Shown: piece after piece, positions 34,200-41,734 of the stretch
Layout of the letters: the number at the start of each line of letters is the position of its first letter
Position numbering within the stretch: the first letter of the stretch is position 1
Assembly: GCA_016213135.1 (NCBI GenBank)
Contig: JACRBQ010000133.1
Span: 1 to 41,734 of the forward strand
Direction: 5' to 3'
Length of the DNA stretch: 41,734 bases
Origin: Chloroflexota bacterium
GTDB taxonomy: Bacteria > Chloroflexota > Anaerolineae > Anaerolineales > VGOW01
The notes under the pieces: generated by a model
Database searches by the model: none
Told to the model about the DNA's origin: nothing
What the model saw: the letters and a program-made list of their open reading frames with translations, nothing else
Made by a program: the position numbers and the translations under genes

Positions 34200-34304
34200 A
34201 TGAACAAAAATCGAATCACTCTCGCCCTGGGCGACATCACTCGCCAAACCGTGGATGCCATTGTGAACGCCGCCAACAATACTCTGCTGGGCCGCTTGTT
34301 GTAA
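34200..34304 (+). pseudogene. Macro-domain protein, N-terminal fragment
   Basis: ITLALGDITRQTVDAIVNAA followed by NNTLLG is the unmistakable start of an ADP-ribose-binding macro domain (GDIT and VNAAN motifs). Instead of the expected glycine-rich GGGVDGAIH loop the frame reads RLL and stops at 34302-34304. The rest resumes at about 35009. About 24 codons including the catalytic loop are missing. Confidence 0.85.
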
Positions 34305-35008
34305 TTTGAAGAGTGCAAGCGGGCGCGGCGTATCCTTGTCATCAAGGAGATTCTTGAAATGACCCAAAGGCAGTTACGGCGAGTCACTTTTATTGTCATG
34401 GGCATATACTCTTTGGCGGTAGTCGTCGGCCTCGTACTACGAATCGTCGGCCCTCCTACCCCCACGCCATACTATGAAACCTTCAAAGACCTCACGCCGT
34501 TTATTCTGGCGATACCTGCCGCTTATCTCGGATACTGTTTTCAGCAACGGGGCAGTTATCTCCAATCATTGCGCTTTCTCTGGTCACAGTTGGTTCAAGC
34601 AGTCAATAACGCAATACAGTACACTTACAATGACAAGCCAACGCGTGAGCAATACGGCGAAGTTCTTAAAGCATTGAGTATAGCCATAGACGAGTTGCGG
34701 GGCGTGTATAAGAACATTGGAGAGCGTCACGGCAAAATTGGCCTTTATCCCTACGAACCAATCAAGGGCATTCACAAAGCAATAAGCGAACTCGGCTACA
34801 AGGAGACGGGCGAAAATATACGCGCTTTGGCTCGAAAGCGCGTTATTGGTCACTGGAAGTCTATACGCTCCAATTTCCTTGATGAGTTTGACAGGGCCGA
34901 GCCAACGAAAGTTGTTACGCCATACGTTGATTGAGTAGCCTGTATTGCTAGTGTAGGCTTTCCAAAAGCACGGATCGTGTTTGGCCAAGCACAGGTATTC
35001 CAAATAGA
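34305..35008 (+). other. Foreign AT-richer insert in the macro-domain gene
   Basis: About 700 bp separate the two macro-domain fragments. The left junction carries an inverted repeat CCGCTTG / CAAGCGG at about 34292-34322. The right part has a possible hairpin AGCCT...AGGCT (about 34938-34960). No attC R boxes, transposase or clear target duplication was found. It replaces part of the gene rather than merely interrupting it. Confidence 0.65.
34359..34934 (+). CDS. Two-TM membrane protein of unknown function
   Basis: 191 residues. AAGGAG is 10 nt before the ATG. Two TM helices are at about 9-29 (VTFIVMGIYSLAVVVGLVL) and 43-61 (LTPFILAIPAAYLGYCF), then a cytoplasmic helical part starting QQRGSYLQSLRFLWSQLVQA, with AIDELRGVYKNIGERHGKIG and a basic IRALARKRVIGHWKSIRSN. 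I do not recognise the family. It is markedly AT-richer than neighbouring genes and is the sole gene of the insert that broke the macro-domain gene. A link to defence is only a guess from this setting. Confidence 0.7.
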   Translation: MTQRQLRRVTFIVMGIYSLAVVVGLVLRIVGPPTPTPYYETFKDLTPFILAIPAAYLGYCFQQRGSYLQSLRFLWSQLVQAVNNAIQYTYNDKPTREQYGEVLKALSIAIDELRGVYKNIGERHGKIGLYPYEPIKGIHKAISELGYKETGENIRALARKRVIGHWKSIRSNFLDEFDRAEPTKVVTPYVD

Positions 35009-35314
35009 AGCGAGACCCAGATTACGCACGGATACAATCTGCCCGCGCGGCACGTCATTCACACCGTTGGCCCGGTGTGGCGCGGGGGCGGCCACGGTGA
35101 GGACGAGTTGTTGGCCGCGTGCTACCGCAACTCGCTGGCGCTGGCCGGGCAGCACGGCGTTCGCATCATCGCCTTTCCAGCCATCAGCACGGGAGTCTAT
35201 GGCTTCCCCATCGAGCGCGCGGCGCGCATCGCCCTATCCGAAGTGACGCGGTTTCTCGGCGCGCACGCTGCCGTCGATCAGGTTGTTTTTGTTTGCTTCA
35301 GCCGGCGGGACTAA
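35009..35314 (+). pseudogene. Macro-domain protein, C-terminal fragment
   Basis: In the frame ending at 35314, [20 protein letters not shown] continuing PVWRGGG and [15 protein letters not shown] are the later macro-domain motifs (the second ADP-ribose loop is STGVYGFP). It ends FVCFSRRD. No start codon or ribosome site serves it, so it is not expected to be expressed as a functional protein. Confidence 0.85.
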
Positions 35315-35359
35315 GATTGCTACGAGACGGCGATGAAGAAGTTGCGAGAGGAGACTCAA

Positions 35360-35872
35360 ATGAACTTTGACTATTGTCTCAACCAACTCACCTTCAACCT
35401 CTCCGCCATCGAGCGGCTGGTGGCGGGCGTAAGTGCCGAGCAAGCCCGATGGAAGCCCTCGCCGGAAGATTGGTCGGCGCTGGAAGTGCTCAACCATTTG
35501 CTGGACGAGGAGCGCGAAGACTTCCCCGCGCGGTTGCGGCACTTGTTCTCCGGCGCTGCCGGCACTTGGCCGCCCATTGCGCCCGGGCAATGGGCGGTGG
35601 ATCGGGCATACAACCAACGCGACTTCGGCGAGTCGCTGGCCGGGTTTCTTCGCGAGCGGCAGCGTTCGCTGGAGTGGTTGAGAACGCTTGGCGCAGCCGA
35701 CTGGCAGGTGAGCTATCGCCACGAGCCGCTGGCCGGCCTCACTGCGGGCGACTTGCTCGTGTCGTGGGCGGCGCACGACGTGCTACACATGCGGCAACTG
35801 GTCGAACTCAAACGAGCCTACAGCCTGACACAGTTTGCTCCGTACGCCCCCGGCTACGCAGGCGACTGGTAG
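35360..35872 (+). CDS. DinB-family metal-binding four-helix protein
   Basis: 170 residues from ATG 35360, with GAGGAG 6 nt before it. DinB/YfiT fold: an N-terminal helix FDYCLNQLTFNLSAIERL, the first metal His in ALEVLNHLLDEERED, and the last pair in AAHDVLHMRQLVELK (H-x3-H). These three His residues form the usual metal site of the family, whose members include thiol transferases. Substrate unknown. It stands apart from the broken macro gene by 45 bp. Confidence 0.85.
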   Translation: MNFDYCLNQLTFNLSAIERLVAGVSAEQARWKPSPEDWSALEVLNHLLDEEREDFPARLRHLFSGAAGTWPPIAPGQWAVDRAYNQRDFGESLAGFLRERQRSLEWLRTLGAADWQVSYRHEPLAGLTAGDLLVSWAAHDVLHMRQLVELKRAYSLTQFAPYAPGYAGDW

Positions 35873-35900
35873 GGCGCTTGTTGCGCATCATCTCAATAAA

Positions 35901-35960
35901 TGGGGGTGGGGGCAGACCTGTGTGTCTGCCCTGGGCGAACACACAGGTTCGCCCCCACCA
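35901..35960. repeat. REP-like inverted pair
   Basis: GGTGGGGGCAGACCTGTGTG and the inverted ACACAGGTTCGCCCCCACC form an imperfect long hairpin across the gap between the DinB and GNAT genes. Each arm is a variant of one REP-type unit. Confidence 0.75.
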
Positions 35961-35985
35961 TTTTGAGAGGATACGTTGTTGCTCT

Positions 35986-36567
35986 GTGGACATTCACCCA
36001 ATCATTCTCACGGGCCGCTACGTGCGGCTCGTGCCGCTGTCGCTCGACCACACTGCCGAACTGGCCGCCGCCGGAAACGAGCCGGACATCTGGCGATACA
36101 TGCCCTATGGCAACGTCGACTCGCCGGAGAAGATGCGCGGGTGGATCGAAGGCAGGCTGCGCCTGCAAACCAAAGGAACAGACCTGCCCTTCGCCATCAT
36201 TCACCTCGCCACCGGGCGGGCCATTGGCGCGACGCGCTACCTCACCATTGACCACCCCAACCGTTCGCTGGAAATTGGCGGCTCGTGGTTGCACAGAGAC
36301 TACCGCCGCAGCGCCGCCAACACCGAAAGCAAATACCTGCTGCTGCGGCACGCTTTTGAAACCCTCGGCGCGCTGCGCGTGCAGTTGCGCACCGACCTGC
36401 GCAACGAACGCTCGCAACAGGCCATCGAGCGGTTGGGCGCGGCGCGCGAGGCGGTGTTCCGCAAATACACCATCATGCCCGACGGTTATCAGCGGTCGTC
36501 GGTGTTCTACAGCATCACGGACGACGAATGGCCGGGGGTGAAGGCAAGGCTGGAGGAGTGGCTATGA
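35986..36567 (+). CDS. GNAT-family N-acetyltransferase
   Basis: 193 residues from GTG 35986. Acetyltransf_3-type GNAT (RimJ/RimL-like): LTGRYVRLVPLSLDHTAEL at the start, ATGRAIGATRYLTIDHPNRS in the middle, EIGGSWLHRDYRRSAANTES where acetyl-CoA binds, and NERSQQAIERLGAAREAVFR near the end. It probably acetylates an amine or a protein N-terminus; the substrate is unknown. The start is inferred because upstream in-frame sequence is repeat DNA. The next gene overlaps its stop by 4 bp. Confidence 0.85.
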   Translation: MDIHPIILTGRYVRLVPLSLDHTAELAAAGNEPDIWRYMPYGNVDSPEKMRGWIEGRLRLQTKGTDLPFAIIHLATGRAIGATRYLTIDHPNRSLEIGGSWLHRDYRRSAANTESKYLLLRHAFETLGALRVQLRTDLRNERSQQAIERLGAAREAVFRKYTIMPDGYQRSSVFYSITDDEWPGVKARLEEWL

Positions 36568-37166
36568 ATCGGGATTTGGGTTGGCAACTTGTGACTGAGC
36601 ACGTGCAAGACCCCGGCCTGCGGCGGCACATGCTGTCGGTGGAGGCGGCCATGCGCTGGTATGCACGGCAGTTGGGGCAGGATGAGGAGCGTTGGGGTTT
36701 TGTGGGCCTCATTCACGATTTCGATTGGGAGATTCACCCCGACCTGACTCGGCACCCCATGGCGGGCGCGGCCATTCTGCGGCAGCGCGGCGTGGACGAG
36801 GGCATCATCCGCACCATCTTTTCGCACGCCACCGAAGGCACCGGGGTCGAGCGCGAGCAGCCCATCGATTTTGCGCTGCTGGCCTGCGACGAAATCACGG
36901 GACTGGTGGTGGCGACGGCGTTGGTGCGTCCCAGCAAAAACATCGCCGATGTCGAAGTGAGTTCGATCAAAAAGAAATGGAAAACTCCCGCATTTGCCGC
37001 CGGGGTGGATCGGGCGCACGTTGAAGCGGCGACCGGCGACTTCAGCCGCGCCTGCTTCGACGGCAAGTTGGATTTGTGGACTCACGCCGGCAACGTGCTG
37101 GCGGCCATGCAGGGCGCCGCCGGGGCGCTGGATTTGGATGGTCGCTGGGCCGACGCGGCCCGGTGA
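36564..37166 (+). CDS. HD-domain phosphohydrolase
   Basis: 200 residues from ATG 36564, overlapping the GNAT stop; GGAGGAG lies upstream. HD superfamily: RRHMLSVEAAMRWYARQL, then GLIHDFDWEIHPDLTRHP, which holds the HD pair and later His ligands, SHATEGTGVER, and ALLACDEITGLVVA. Metal-dependent phosphohydrolases of this short HDIG-like type act on nucleotides; the exact substrate is unknown. It ends convergent with the YceI-like gene. Confidence 0.82.
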   Translation: MNRDLGWQLVTEHVQDPGLRRHMLSVEAAMRWYARQLGQDEERWGFVGLIHDFDWEIHPDLTRHPMAGAAILRQRGVDEGIIRTIFSHATEGTGVEREQPIDFALLACDEITGLVVATALVRPSKNIADVEVSSIKKKWKTPAFAAGVDRAHVEAATGDFSRACFDGKLDLWTHAGNVLAAMQGAAGALDLDGRWADAAR

Positions 37167-37274
37167 CCTCGCCTGGCGGCCTGTGGCGGGGGCGGCAATG
37201 AGCCGGCGTAGGCCATCCCGATGGCGGGTACCATTGTGCCTTTCTGTCTTCGGGCCTTCGTGTCTCTCGACCCT

Positions 37275-37949
37275 CTACCCAGAGGTGGCGACGAATTTGA
37301 ATTCGAGTTTGGCTTCGTCTTCGGCTTTGAGTATGCCCGCTATGTCGGGCGCTTGAAAGTTGAAGTCGCTCATTTTGATGCTGCTGGTGGCCGTACCGCT
37401 GAGGGCGCCTCTTTGCAGCTTGGCTGTGACGCTGAAGGTGACCGGTTGGGTGGTGTCGCGGACGGTCATATCCCCGACGATCTCAAAGGCAATTTCCGTT
37501 CCATCGGCGTAGGCCGAGGGCAAGCCGTTGACGGCGGTGGGCGCGAAGGTGACGATGGGATATTTTTGCGACTCGAGCCAATTGCGACGGATCATCGAGT
37601 CGCGTCGGCTGCTGTCGGATGTGAGAGTGTTGACATTGACGGTGATGGTGCCCACCGTGGATTGCTCGGGGTGGGTGAAATTGAGGAACACCTGCCCGTT
37701 GATGGCGTCTGTGACTCCAATGGCCAGGTTGAATTTGTTGCCCCGGTTGAAGAGGATCTCGACCACGGCATAGGAGGCGGTGGACTGGTCGGACTGGATG
37801 GTGAACGTGCGAACGTCGTCGCCGGAGGCGGGCCGCGTGGCGTCGGGTTGGGGCGCGAGGCCCGGCGCGGTCGCCGGGGCAGTGGGCGATCCACAGCCGG
37901 TGACGGCGAGGGCGGCAGCGACGAGGGCCAATGCAAGTTTCCGAATCAT
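37275..37949 (-). CDS. YceI-like periplasmic/surface lipoprotein
   Basis: 224 residues. A signal peptide with lipobox AVTGCG (Cys19) suggests processing by LspA. A Pro/Ala-rich spacer follows (about 22-42), then a YceI lipocalin-like beta-barrel: FNLAIGVTDAINGQVFLNF, RRDSMIRRNWLESQKYPIV (the conserved R-D-x-x-x-R-x-x-x-L motif), VGDMTVRDTTQPVTF and KMSDFNFQAPDI. YceI proteins bind isoprenoid-like lipids. AAAGGAT precedes the ATG. Confidence 0.88.
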   Translation of the reverse strand: MIRKLALALVAAALAVTGCGSPTAPATAPGLAPQPDATRPASGDDVRTFTIQSDQSTASYAVVEILFNRGNKFNLAIGVTDAINGQVFLNFTHPEQSTVGTITVNVNTLTSDSSRRDSMIRRNWLESQKYPIVTFAPTAVNGLPSAYADGTEIAFEIVGDMTVRDTTQPVTFSVTAKLQRGALSGTATSSIKMSDFNFQAPDIAGILKAEDEAKLEFKFVATSG

Positions 37950-38048
37950 GGTTGGGCAATCCTTTTTGCAGTTAAGATTGCACCACGATACCGGAGTTTG
38001 GTGAGCGGGCCATTAGAGCCGATTCAATTAATTGATGGCGCGAGGTTG

Positions 38049-38110
38049 GGGCGAAGCATTCGCCGCGCGGATTTTTGTGGCTTTGGGTGCCGGAGGCGAA
38101 TGCTTCGCCC
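38049..38110. repeat. REP-like inverted pair
   Basis: GGGCGAAGCATTCGCC (38049-38064) and GGCGAATGCTTCGCCC (38095-38110) are perfect inverted copies, 30 nt apart. They lie in the gap between the YceI-like and GH31 genes. Confidence 0.85.
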
Positions 38111-38140
38111 GTACGTCGAAGAGAAATCTGCTGTAAGAAC

Positions 38141-40366
38141 TTATGTATTTTCTGTGGGGAGTTCGACGATGTGCCGGTTGCCGTCAGTAATAAGCTTCAC
38201 TACAGTCGTGTCACGCAGGCGACGGTGGTGAACGGGAGCAGCGTCCAGGGTGACAGGGCCATCGGGAAGGTGGTGGAATACCAGCGTCACTGGCGAGGGG
38301 CCGGATGGCAGGCCGCCGCTGGGGCGGGTGACGAGGCGCAAACGGTCCCCATGCAGAGTCAGGCGCCAACCGGTGGCGCGGTATTCACCACGCTGGTAGG
38401 CGCGCGTTTCCCCGTCATCTTCATAAAAATCAAGTTGCCCATTGCCGGGCCAAATGTGCAGGCGCACGTCGGCGCGGCGGATGGCGGCGGTGTGCTGGGC
38501 GAGGGGCCACATGGGGATGATGGCTCCGGCGCGGGCGAAGAGCGGCAGCTCGTGCAGGGGCGCGTCGGCGATGATGTGCGTTGGCCCTTCGACCGCGGGT
38601 TGGGTTGCGCTCGGGGTGCCGGTGGGGCGCCACCGATACCAGCGGCCTTTGGGGAGGTAGACGGCGCGGGCGGTGAGGCCGGGGGCGAGGACGGGCGCGA
38701 CGAGGAGATCGGGGCCGAGCATGAATTGGTCGTTGAGGTTGAAGGTGCGCGGGTCGTGGGGGTAGTGCCACACGAGCGGGCGCATGATAGGCGCGCCGGT
38801 TTGCGAGGCTTGGTGAAAGAGGTTGTAGAGGGTGGGCAGTAACTGATAGCGCAGGCCGATGTAGCGGCGGCAGATGGCTTCGATTTGCGGGCCGAAGGCC
38901 CAGGGTTCGTGGGCGTTGGTTCCCGTGTGGGCGTGGTTGCGGCAGAAGGGGTAGAAGGCTCCGGCCTGAGTCCAGCGGGCGAGCAGTTCGCCGTGGGTGT
39001 CGCCGCCGAAGCCGCCGATGTCCACGCCGACGAAAGGCATGCCGGAGAGGCCGAGGTTCATGAGCAAGGGCAGGCTGGCGGCGAGGTGCTCCCACTGCGC
39101 GCTGTTGTCGCCGCCCCACAGGGCAGTGACGGTTTGCGCGCCGCTGTAGGCGGCGCGGGTGAGGATGAACGGGCGCGAGTCCGGGTTGTGGGCGGACATG
39201 CCGTCGAAGGTGGCGCGGGCCATTTGCAGGCCGTAGGTGTTACGGGCGGCGGCGTGGGGCAGCGCGCCGCCATCGTGCCGGGCGTCGGCGATGGGGCCGG
39301 TGAGATCGGTGGCGGCGGGTTCGTTCATGTCGATCCACAGGCCGCCGATGCCGTGATCGCCCAGCCAGCGGCGCACGCGCCCGGCCCACCACTGCCGGGC
39401 GGCGGGGTGGTGGAAGTCGGGGAAGGCGCTGCGGCCCGGCCACACGCTGCCGTTGTATTCGCGGCCATCGCTGTGTTTGACAAAGTGATCGCCCGCGCGG
39501 CCCTCGGCATACACGTCGTAGCCGGGGTCCACTTTTACGCCGGGGTCTACGATGGTGACGGCACGGAGGCTGTCGGCGGCGAGGTCGGCGATGAGTGCGG
39601 CCGGGCGCGGAAACTGTTTGTCGTCCCACGTGAACACGCGGAAGCCGCGCATGTAATCAATGTCGAACCACACGGCGTCGGCAGGGATGTTTCGCCCGCG
39701 CAGTTCGGCGGCCACGCGGCGGATGTCGGCTTCGGTGGCGTAGCCCCAGCGGCACTGGTGGTAGCCAAGTGTCCACAGCGCGGGCAGGGTCATGCGCCCG
39801 GTGAGGCCGGTGTACTGGCGCAGCACGTCGGGCAGGGTGGGGCCGGGCAGGATGTAGAAGTTGAGCGCGTCAGCAGGGGCGGCGAATTCGTAGGCGTCGG
39901 CGGCGGTGAAGTCGAACTCGGTGAATTCAGGATTGTCCACGAAGACGCCGTAGCTGCCTTTGGCGTTGTGGACGATGAACACCGGGAAACTGGCGTAGAG
40001 CGGGTCGGTGGTGTTGCCGATGCCGCCGGGGTGCTCCATCCACACGTCGGCGTTGCGCATGGCGTAGCGGCGCGGGCGTTTGTCGAGCCAGCCGGTCTTT
40101 TCGCCGAGGCCGTAAACGTGGTCGCCGGGGGTGAGATGGTGGCGGGCGACGAGGAATTCATCGCGGGTGGAGAGGGTGAATTTGTGTTTCACCACTGAGA
40201 GCGCAGAGTCCACGGAGAATTCCTTTGCGGGCTTGTTCGCTCTGTGCTCTCCGTGTTCTCCGTGGTGAGTGACTGCCAGCGAGCGGTACTCGGGCAAGGG
40301 GGATTGCAGGCCGATACGGATGAAGGTGGAGTCGAGGAGGCGGGATGTTTGGATGTGGAAGGGCAT
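38141..40366 (-). CDS. GH31 family alpha-glucosidase-like glycoside hydrolase
   Basis: 741 residues. GH31 barrel: LPALWTLGYHQCRWGYATEA, IPADAVWFDIDYMRGFRVFT, GIGGLWIDMNEPAATD with the nucleophile Asp, and LWGGDNSAQWEHL with the probable acid/base Asp. A C-terminal beta domain follows with the DUF5110-like FYEDDGETRAYQRG. No signal peptide, so probably cytoplasmic. Family members release alpha-linked glucose or xylose; the specificity is open. Odd: residues about 34-59 (HHGEHGEHRANKPAKEF and on) are translated from a palindromic repeat. The ATG has no clear Shine-Dalgarno. Confidence 0.88.
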   Translation of the reverse strand: MPFHIQTSRLLDSTFIRIGLQSPLPEYRSLAVTHHGEHGEHRANKPAKEFSVDSALSVVKHKFTLSTRDEFLVARHHLTPGDHVYGLGEKTGWLDKRPRRYAMRNADVWMEHPGGIGNTTDPLYASFPVFIVHNAKGSYGVFVDNPEFTEFDFTAADAYEFAAPADALNFYILPGPTLPDVLRQYTGLTGRMTLPALWTLGYHQCRWGYATEADIRRVAAELRGRNIPADAVWFDIDYMRGFRVFTWDDKQFPRPAALIADLAADSLRAVTIVDPGVKVDPGYDVYAEGRAGDHFVKHSDGREYNGSVWPGRSAFPDFHHPAARQWWAGRVRRWLGDHGIGGLWIDMNEPAATDLTGPIADARHDGGALPHAAARNTYGLQMARATFDGMSAHNPDSRPFILTRAAYSGAQTVTALWGGDNSAQWEHLAASLPLLMNLGLSGMPFVGVDIGGFGGDTHGELLARWTQAGAFYPFCRNHAHTGTNAHEPWAFGPQIEAICRRYIGLRYQLLPTLYNLFHQASQTGAPIMRPLVWHYPHDPRTFNLNDQFMLGPDLLVAPVLAPGLTARAVYLPKGRWYRWRPTGTPSATQPAVEGPTHIIADAPLHELPLFARAGAIIPMWPLAQHTAAIRRADVRLHIWPGNGQLDFYEDDGETRAYQRGEYRATGWRLTLHGDRLRLVTRPSGGLPSGPSPVTLVFHHLPDGPVTLDAAPVHHRRLRDTTVVKLITDGNRHIVELPTENT
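40191..40266. repeat. ACCACTGAG...CTCCGTGGT palindromic repeat, in-frame copy
   Basis: A 76-bp element with the same inverted ends and inner CTCTCCGTGTTCTCC as the copy at 23653-23723. It lies wholly inside the GH31 reading frame near the N-terminus, adding about 26 residues without a stop. Confidence 0.85.
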
Positions 40367-40413
40367 GGGGGAATGATAAATGATGAATGCGGAATGGGGA
40401 ATGGGGAATGCGG
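40367..40413 (+). repeat. GGGGAAT/GATGAAT-type heptamer repeats
   Basis: A run of GGGGAAT, GATAAAT, GATGAAT, GCGGAAT, GGGGAAT, GGGGAAT units between the divergent GH31 and roadblock genes. It ends exactly at the GH31 start codon, leaving no Shine-Dalgarno for that gene. Confidence 0.85.
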
Positions 40414-40433
40414 AAGGGCGTGTTCCAGCTTGT

Positions 40434-40462
40434 TTGCGCCTCCCCTTTTCCTATGGTATAGT
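40434..40462 (+). promoter_or_regulatory. Promoter of the roadblock gene
   Basis: TTGCGC (40434-40439), 17 nt, and TATAGT (40457-40462) precede the ATG at 40497; AAAGGA is the ribosome site. Confidence 0.55.
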
Positions 40463-40496
40463 CCTCGCGTCGTCACGTCAGGCGAAAGGACACCGT

Positions 40497-40889
40497 ATGG
40501 CCGCCACCCAAAAAGCCAACCCAAAATCGCGTTCCGATCAAATGGTCGCCCGCCTTCGCGAAATGCAAATCAGCACGCCCGATATCGAAGCGGCCGCGGT
40601 GGTCAGTGTTGACGGCCTCACCATCGCCTCGGCCCTGCCGCCGAATGTCGAAGAAGATCGCGTCTCGGCCATGTCCGCCGCCATGCTCTCGCTCGGTGAG
40701 CGCATCGCCTCGGAGTTGGGGCGCAACACGCTCGAGCAGGTTTACATCCACGGCGATCAGGGCCACGTCTTCGTGTTCGCCGTCGGCGACGAAGCCGTGC
40801 TCACCGTCCTTTGCCGCGAGCAAGCCAGGCTTGGCATGGTGCTCCTCGATATGAGGCGCGCCGCCGAGGACCTGGCTAAACTCATGTAG
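40497..40889 (+). CDS. Roadblock/LC7-domain protein
   Basis: 130 residues from ATG 40497, with AAAGGA upstream. After a basic N-terminus (AATQKANPKSRSDQ) comes a single roadblock/LC7 fold: DIEAAAVVSVDGLTIASALP, the helix MSAAMLSLGERIASELG, strand EQVYIHGDQGHVFVFAVGD, and the final LVC-like strand and helix VLLDMRRAAEDLAKL. Bacterial members regulate Ras-like MglA GTPases or other switches. No GTPase gene is next to it. A terminator follows. Confidence 0.88.
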   Translation: MAATQKANPKSRSDQMVARLREMQISTPDIEAAAVVSVDGLTIASALPPNVEEDRVSAMSAAMLSLGERIASELGRNTLEQVYIHGDQGHVFVFAVGDEAVLTVLCREQARLGMVLLDMRRAAEDLAKLM

Positions 40890-40916
40890 CACGAGAGGGA
40901 TGGAAAGGTAAAGCAC

Positions 40917-40962
40917 CGGTGGGGAGGGCAGCAGTCAGAGCGCCCTCCCCACCGCTTTTTTT
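40917..40962 (+). terminator. Rho-independent terminator
   Basis: CGGTGGGGAGGGC and GCCCTCCCCACCG form a perfect 13-bp stem with a 12-nt loop, followed by C and seven T residues. Confidence 0.92.
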
Positions 40963-40972
40963 GAGGGGATAG

Positions 40973-41734
40973 ATGTATCGCACACTTGCCATTACCGGCT
41001 TGCTACTGGTCATTGTTTCTGGATGCGGACTCGACGCCACGCCCACACCCTATTTGGCGACCCTGACTCCGTCGCCCGTGCCACCGGCCACCGCCTCGCC
41101 GGTGGACACCTCCACCCCGCTGTCGCCCGAGCCGCCAACCGACACCGCCGCGCCCCCGCCCTCCAGCACCGAGCCGCCCACGGTGGAGCCTCCAACGGCC
41201 GAGCCGCCGACCCCGGCGCCCACTGTCGACCCGTGGCCCCCGGCGTTGGCCCAGCCGGGCGGCAGCAAAATCGGCATTCACGTCTTGCTGAACGACGACC
41301 CGCGCATCATGGAATTCATCCGCCGGGTGAAGCCGCGCGTGGTCAAAGCCGTTGACAACCTCGGCTGGCTGGCCGACGCTAAACTGGCCTCGCCGCAAAC
41401 GGTGACCATTGGCCGATTCACGCAGGTTCCCAACCGTGACATACTCGACAACAAAGACCCGTCGCAATACCCCAACCCCGCCGACTTCGCCCGCGACTTC
41501 ATCAACACCTTCATCGATCAATATCGCGCCAACCCCGGAGTGGACTACTGGGAAGGCTGGAACGAATTTCCGCCGAGCAGCCCGGCCCACTGGCAATGGT
41601 ATGCCGCCTTTGAAGCCGAGCGCGCCTGCCAAATGCAGGCATTGGGCCTCAAGGCCTCCGTGGGCGGCTTCAGCGCCGGCAAGCCCGACTACCCCGACAT
41701 GGTTTACTTTCTTCCAGCCATCGAAGCAGTCAAA
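40973..41734 (+). CDS. Lipoprotein with Pro-rich linker and glycosidase-like domain (partial)
   Basis: 254 codons are visible; the gene runs off the window. GAGGGG lies before ATG 40973. A signal peptide (LAITGLLLVIVSGC) has lipobox VSGC at Cys19. A linker of about 70 residues rich in Pro, Thr and Glu (TEPPTVEPPTAEPPTPAP) follows. From about 100 a TIM-barrel-like domain begins: GSKIGIHVLLNDDPRIMEFI, VVKAVDNLGWLADAKL, and DYWEGWNEFPPSS, where the W-N-E is typical of the acid/base strand of clan GH-A glycosidases such as GH39 or GH5. Probably surface-exposed; substrate unknown. Confidence 0.75.
   Translation, partial: MYRTLAITGLLLVIVSGCGLDATPTPYLATLTPSPVPPATASPVDTSTPLSPEPPTDTAAPPPSSTEPPTVEPPTAEPPTPAPTVDPWPPALAQPGGSKIGIHVLLNDDPRIMEFIRRVKPRVVKAVDNLGWLADAKLASPQTVTIGRFTQVPNRDILDNKDPSQYPNPADFARDFINTFIDQYRANPGVDYWEGWNEFPPSSPAHWQWYAAFEAERACQMQALGLKASVGGFSAGKPDYPDMVYFLPAIEAVK

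Noticed and set aside
34290..35010. Second integron cassette in the macro-domain gene
   Set aside because: No RYYYAAC/GTTRRRY pair or attC-type stem at either end, and host codons are missing, which cassette insertion would not cause.
35374..35985. N-terminal extension of the GNAT protein in the same open frame
   Set aside because: It is the shadow of the DinB gene plus REP DNA; the GTG at 35986 gives a normal GNAT N-terminus.
38885..40198. A 437-codon plus-strand frame opposite GH31
   Set aside because: Val/Gly/Ala-rich shadow of the GH31 barrel; no recognisable domain.

Overview
The window reads as a chromosomal segment of a GC-rich bacterium, most likely a member of the Chloroflexota (Anaerolineae-like). 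This rests on inference from several traits: a T-box-controlled isoleucyl-tRNA synthetase of the PGxHHV type, many GT-C membrane glycosyltransferases with extra-cytoplasmic beta modules, roadblock and STAS/RsbW-type regulators, lipoproteins with Pro/Thr-rich linkers, and abundant heptamer and palindromic repeats. No rRNA, tRNA or plasmid/phage replication gene was seen.

Layout. 1-6.4 kb: an envelope polysaccharide block (end of a GT4 glycosyltransferase, a DUF2142 membrane protein, a YfhO-like protein, an O-antigen ligase/polymerase). 6.4-9.4 kb: a STAS/anti-sigma kinase pair, a divergent beta-lactamase-fold protein, an SCP2 protein and a small membrane protein. 9.4-12.5 kb (minus strand): an NAD-salvage operon (nrtR, nicotinamidase, nicotinate phosphoribosyltransferase) behind a near-consensus promoter overlapped by a palindromic operator. 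12.6-15 kb: a Cys-cluster protein, a Nudix hydrolase and an orphan ParA with a Pro-rich partner. 15-20 kb: T-box leader, ileS, lspA and an RluD-type pseudouridine synthase. 20-25.6 kb: an RHH/HNH pair, a nitrilase-fold protein lacking its catalytic Cys, a threonine aldolase, and glmS behind a long repeat-rich leader. 25.6-28.2 kb (minus): a GT39-like protein and a HEPN/MNT toxin-antitoxin-like pair.

28.3-35.3 kb is the accessory part. A BtpA-family gene has an integron-type gene cassette inserted in its last codons. The cassette carries one ORF of unknown function, and its attC site is split by a roughly 2-kb group II intron with its own maturase. Joining the host sequences across the cassette gives btpA a new in-frame stop, and the cassette's first bases are the exact complement of its R'' box; together these make the reconstruction strong. 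Next come a second DUF2142 protein and a macro-domain gene broken by an unrelated AT-richer insert that encodes a two-TM protein.

35.3-41.7 kb: DinB, GNAT and HD-domain proteins, a YceI-like lipoprotein, a GH31 glucosidase whose N-terminus contains a translated palindromic repeat, a roadblock/LC7 protein, and the start of a lipoprotein with a glycosidase-like domain.

Two themes recur. Short repeats (heptamers, REP pairs, an ACCACTGAG...CTCCGTGGT palindrome) have entered intergenic DNA, a riboswitch stem and coding frames. Several promoters place the -10 box 6-7 nt before the start codon, implying leaderless mRNAs.
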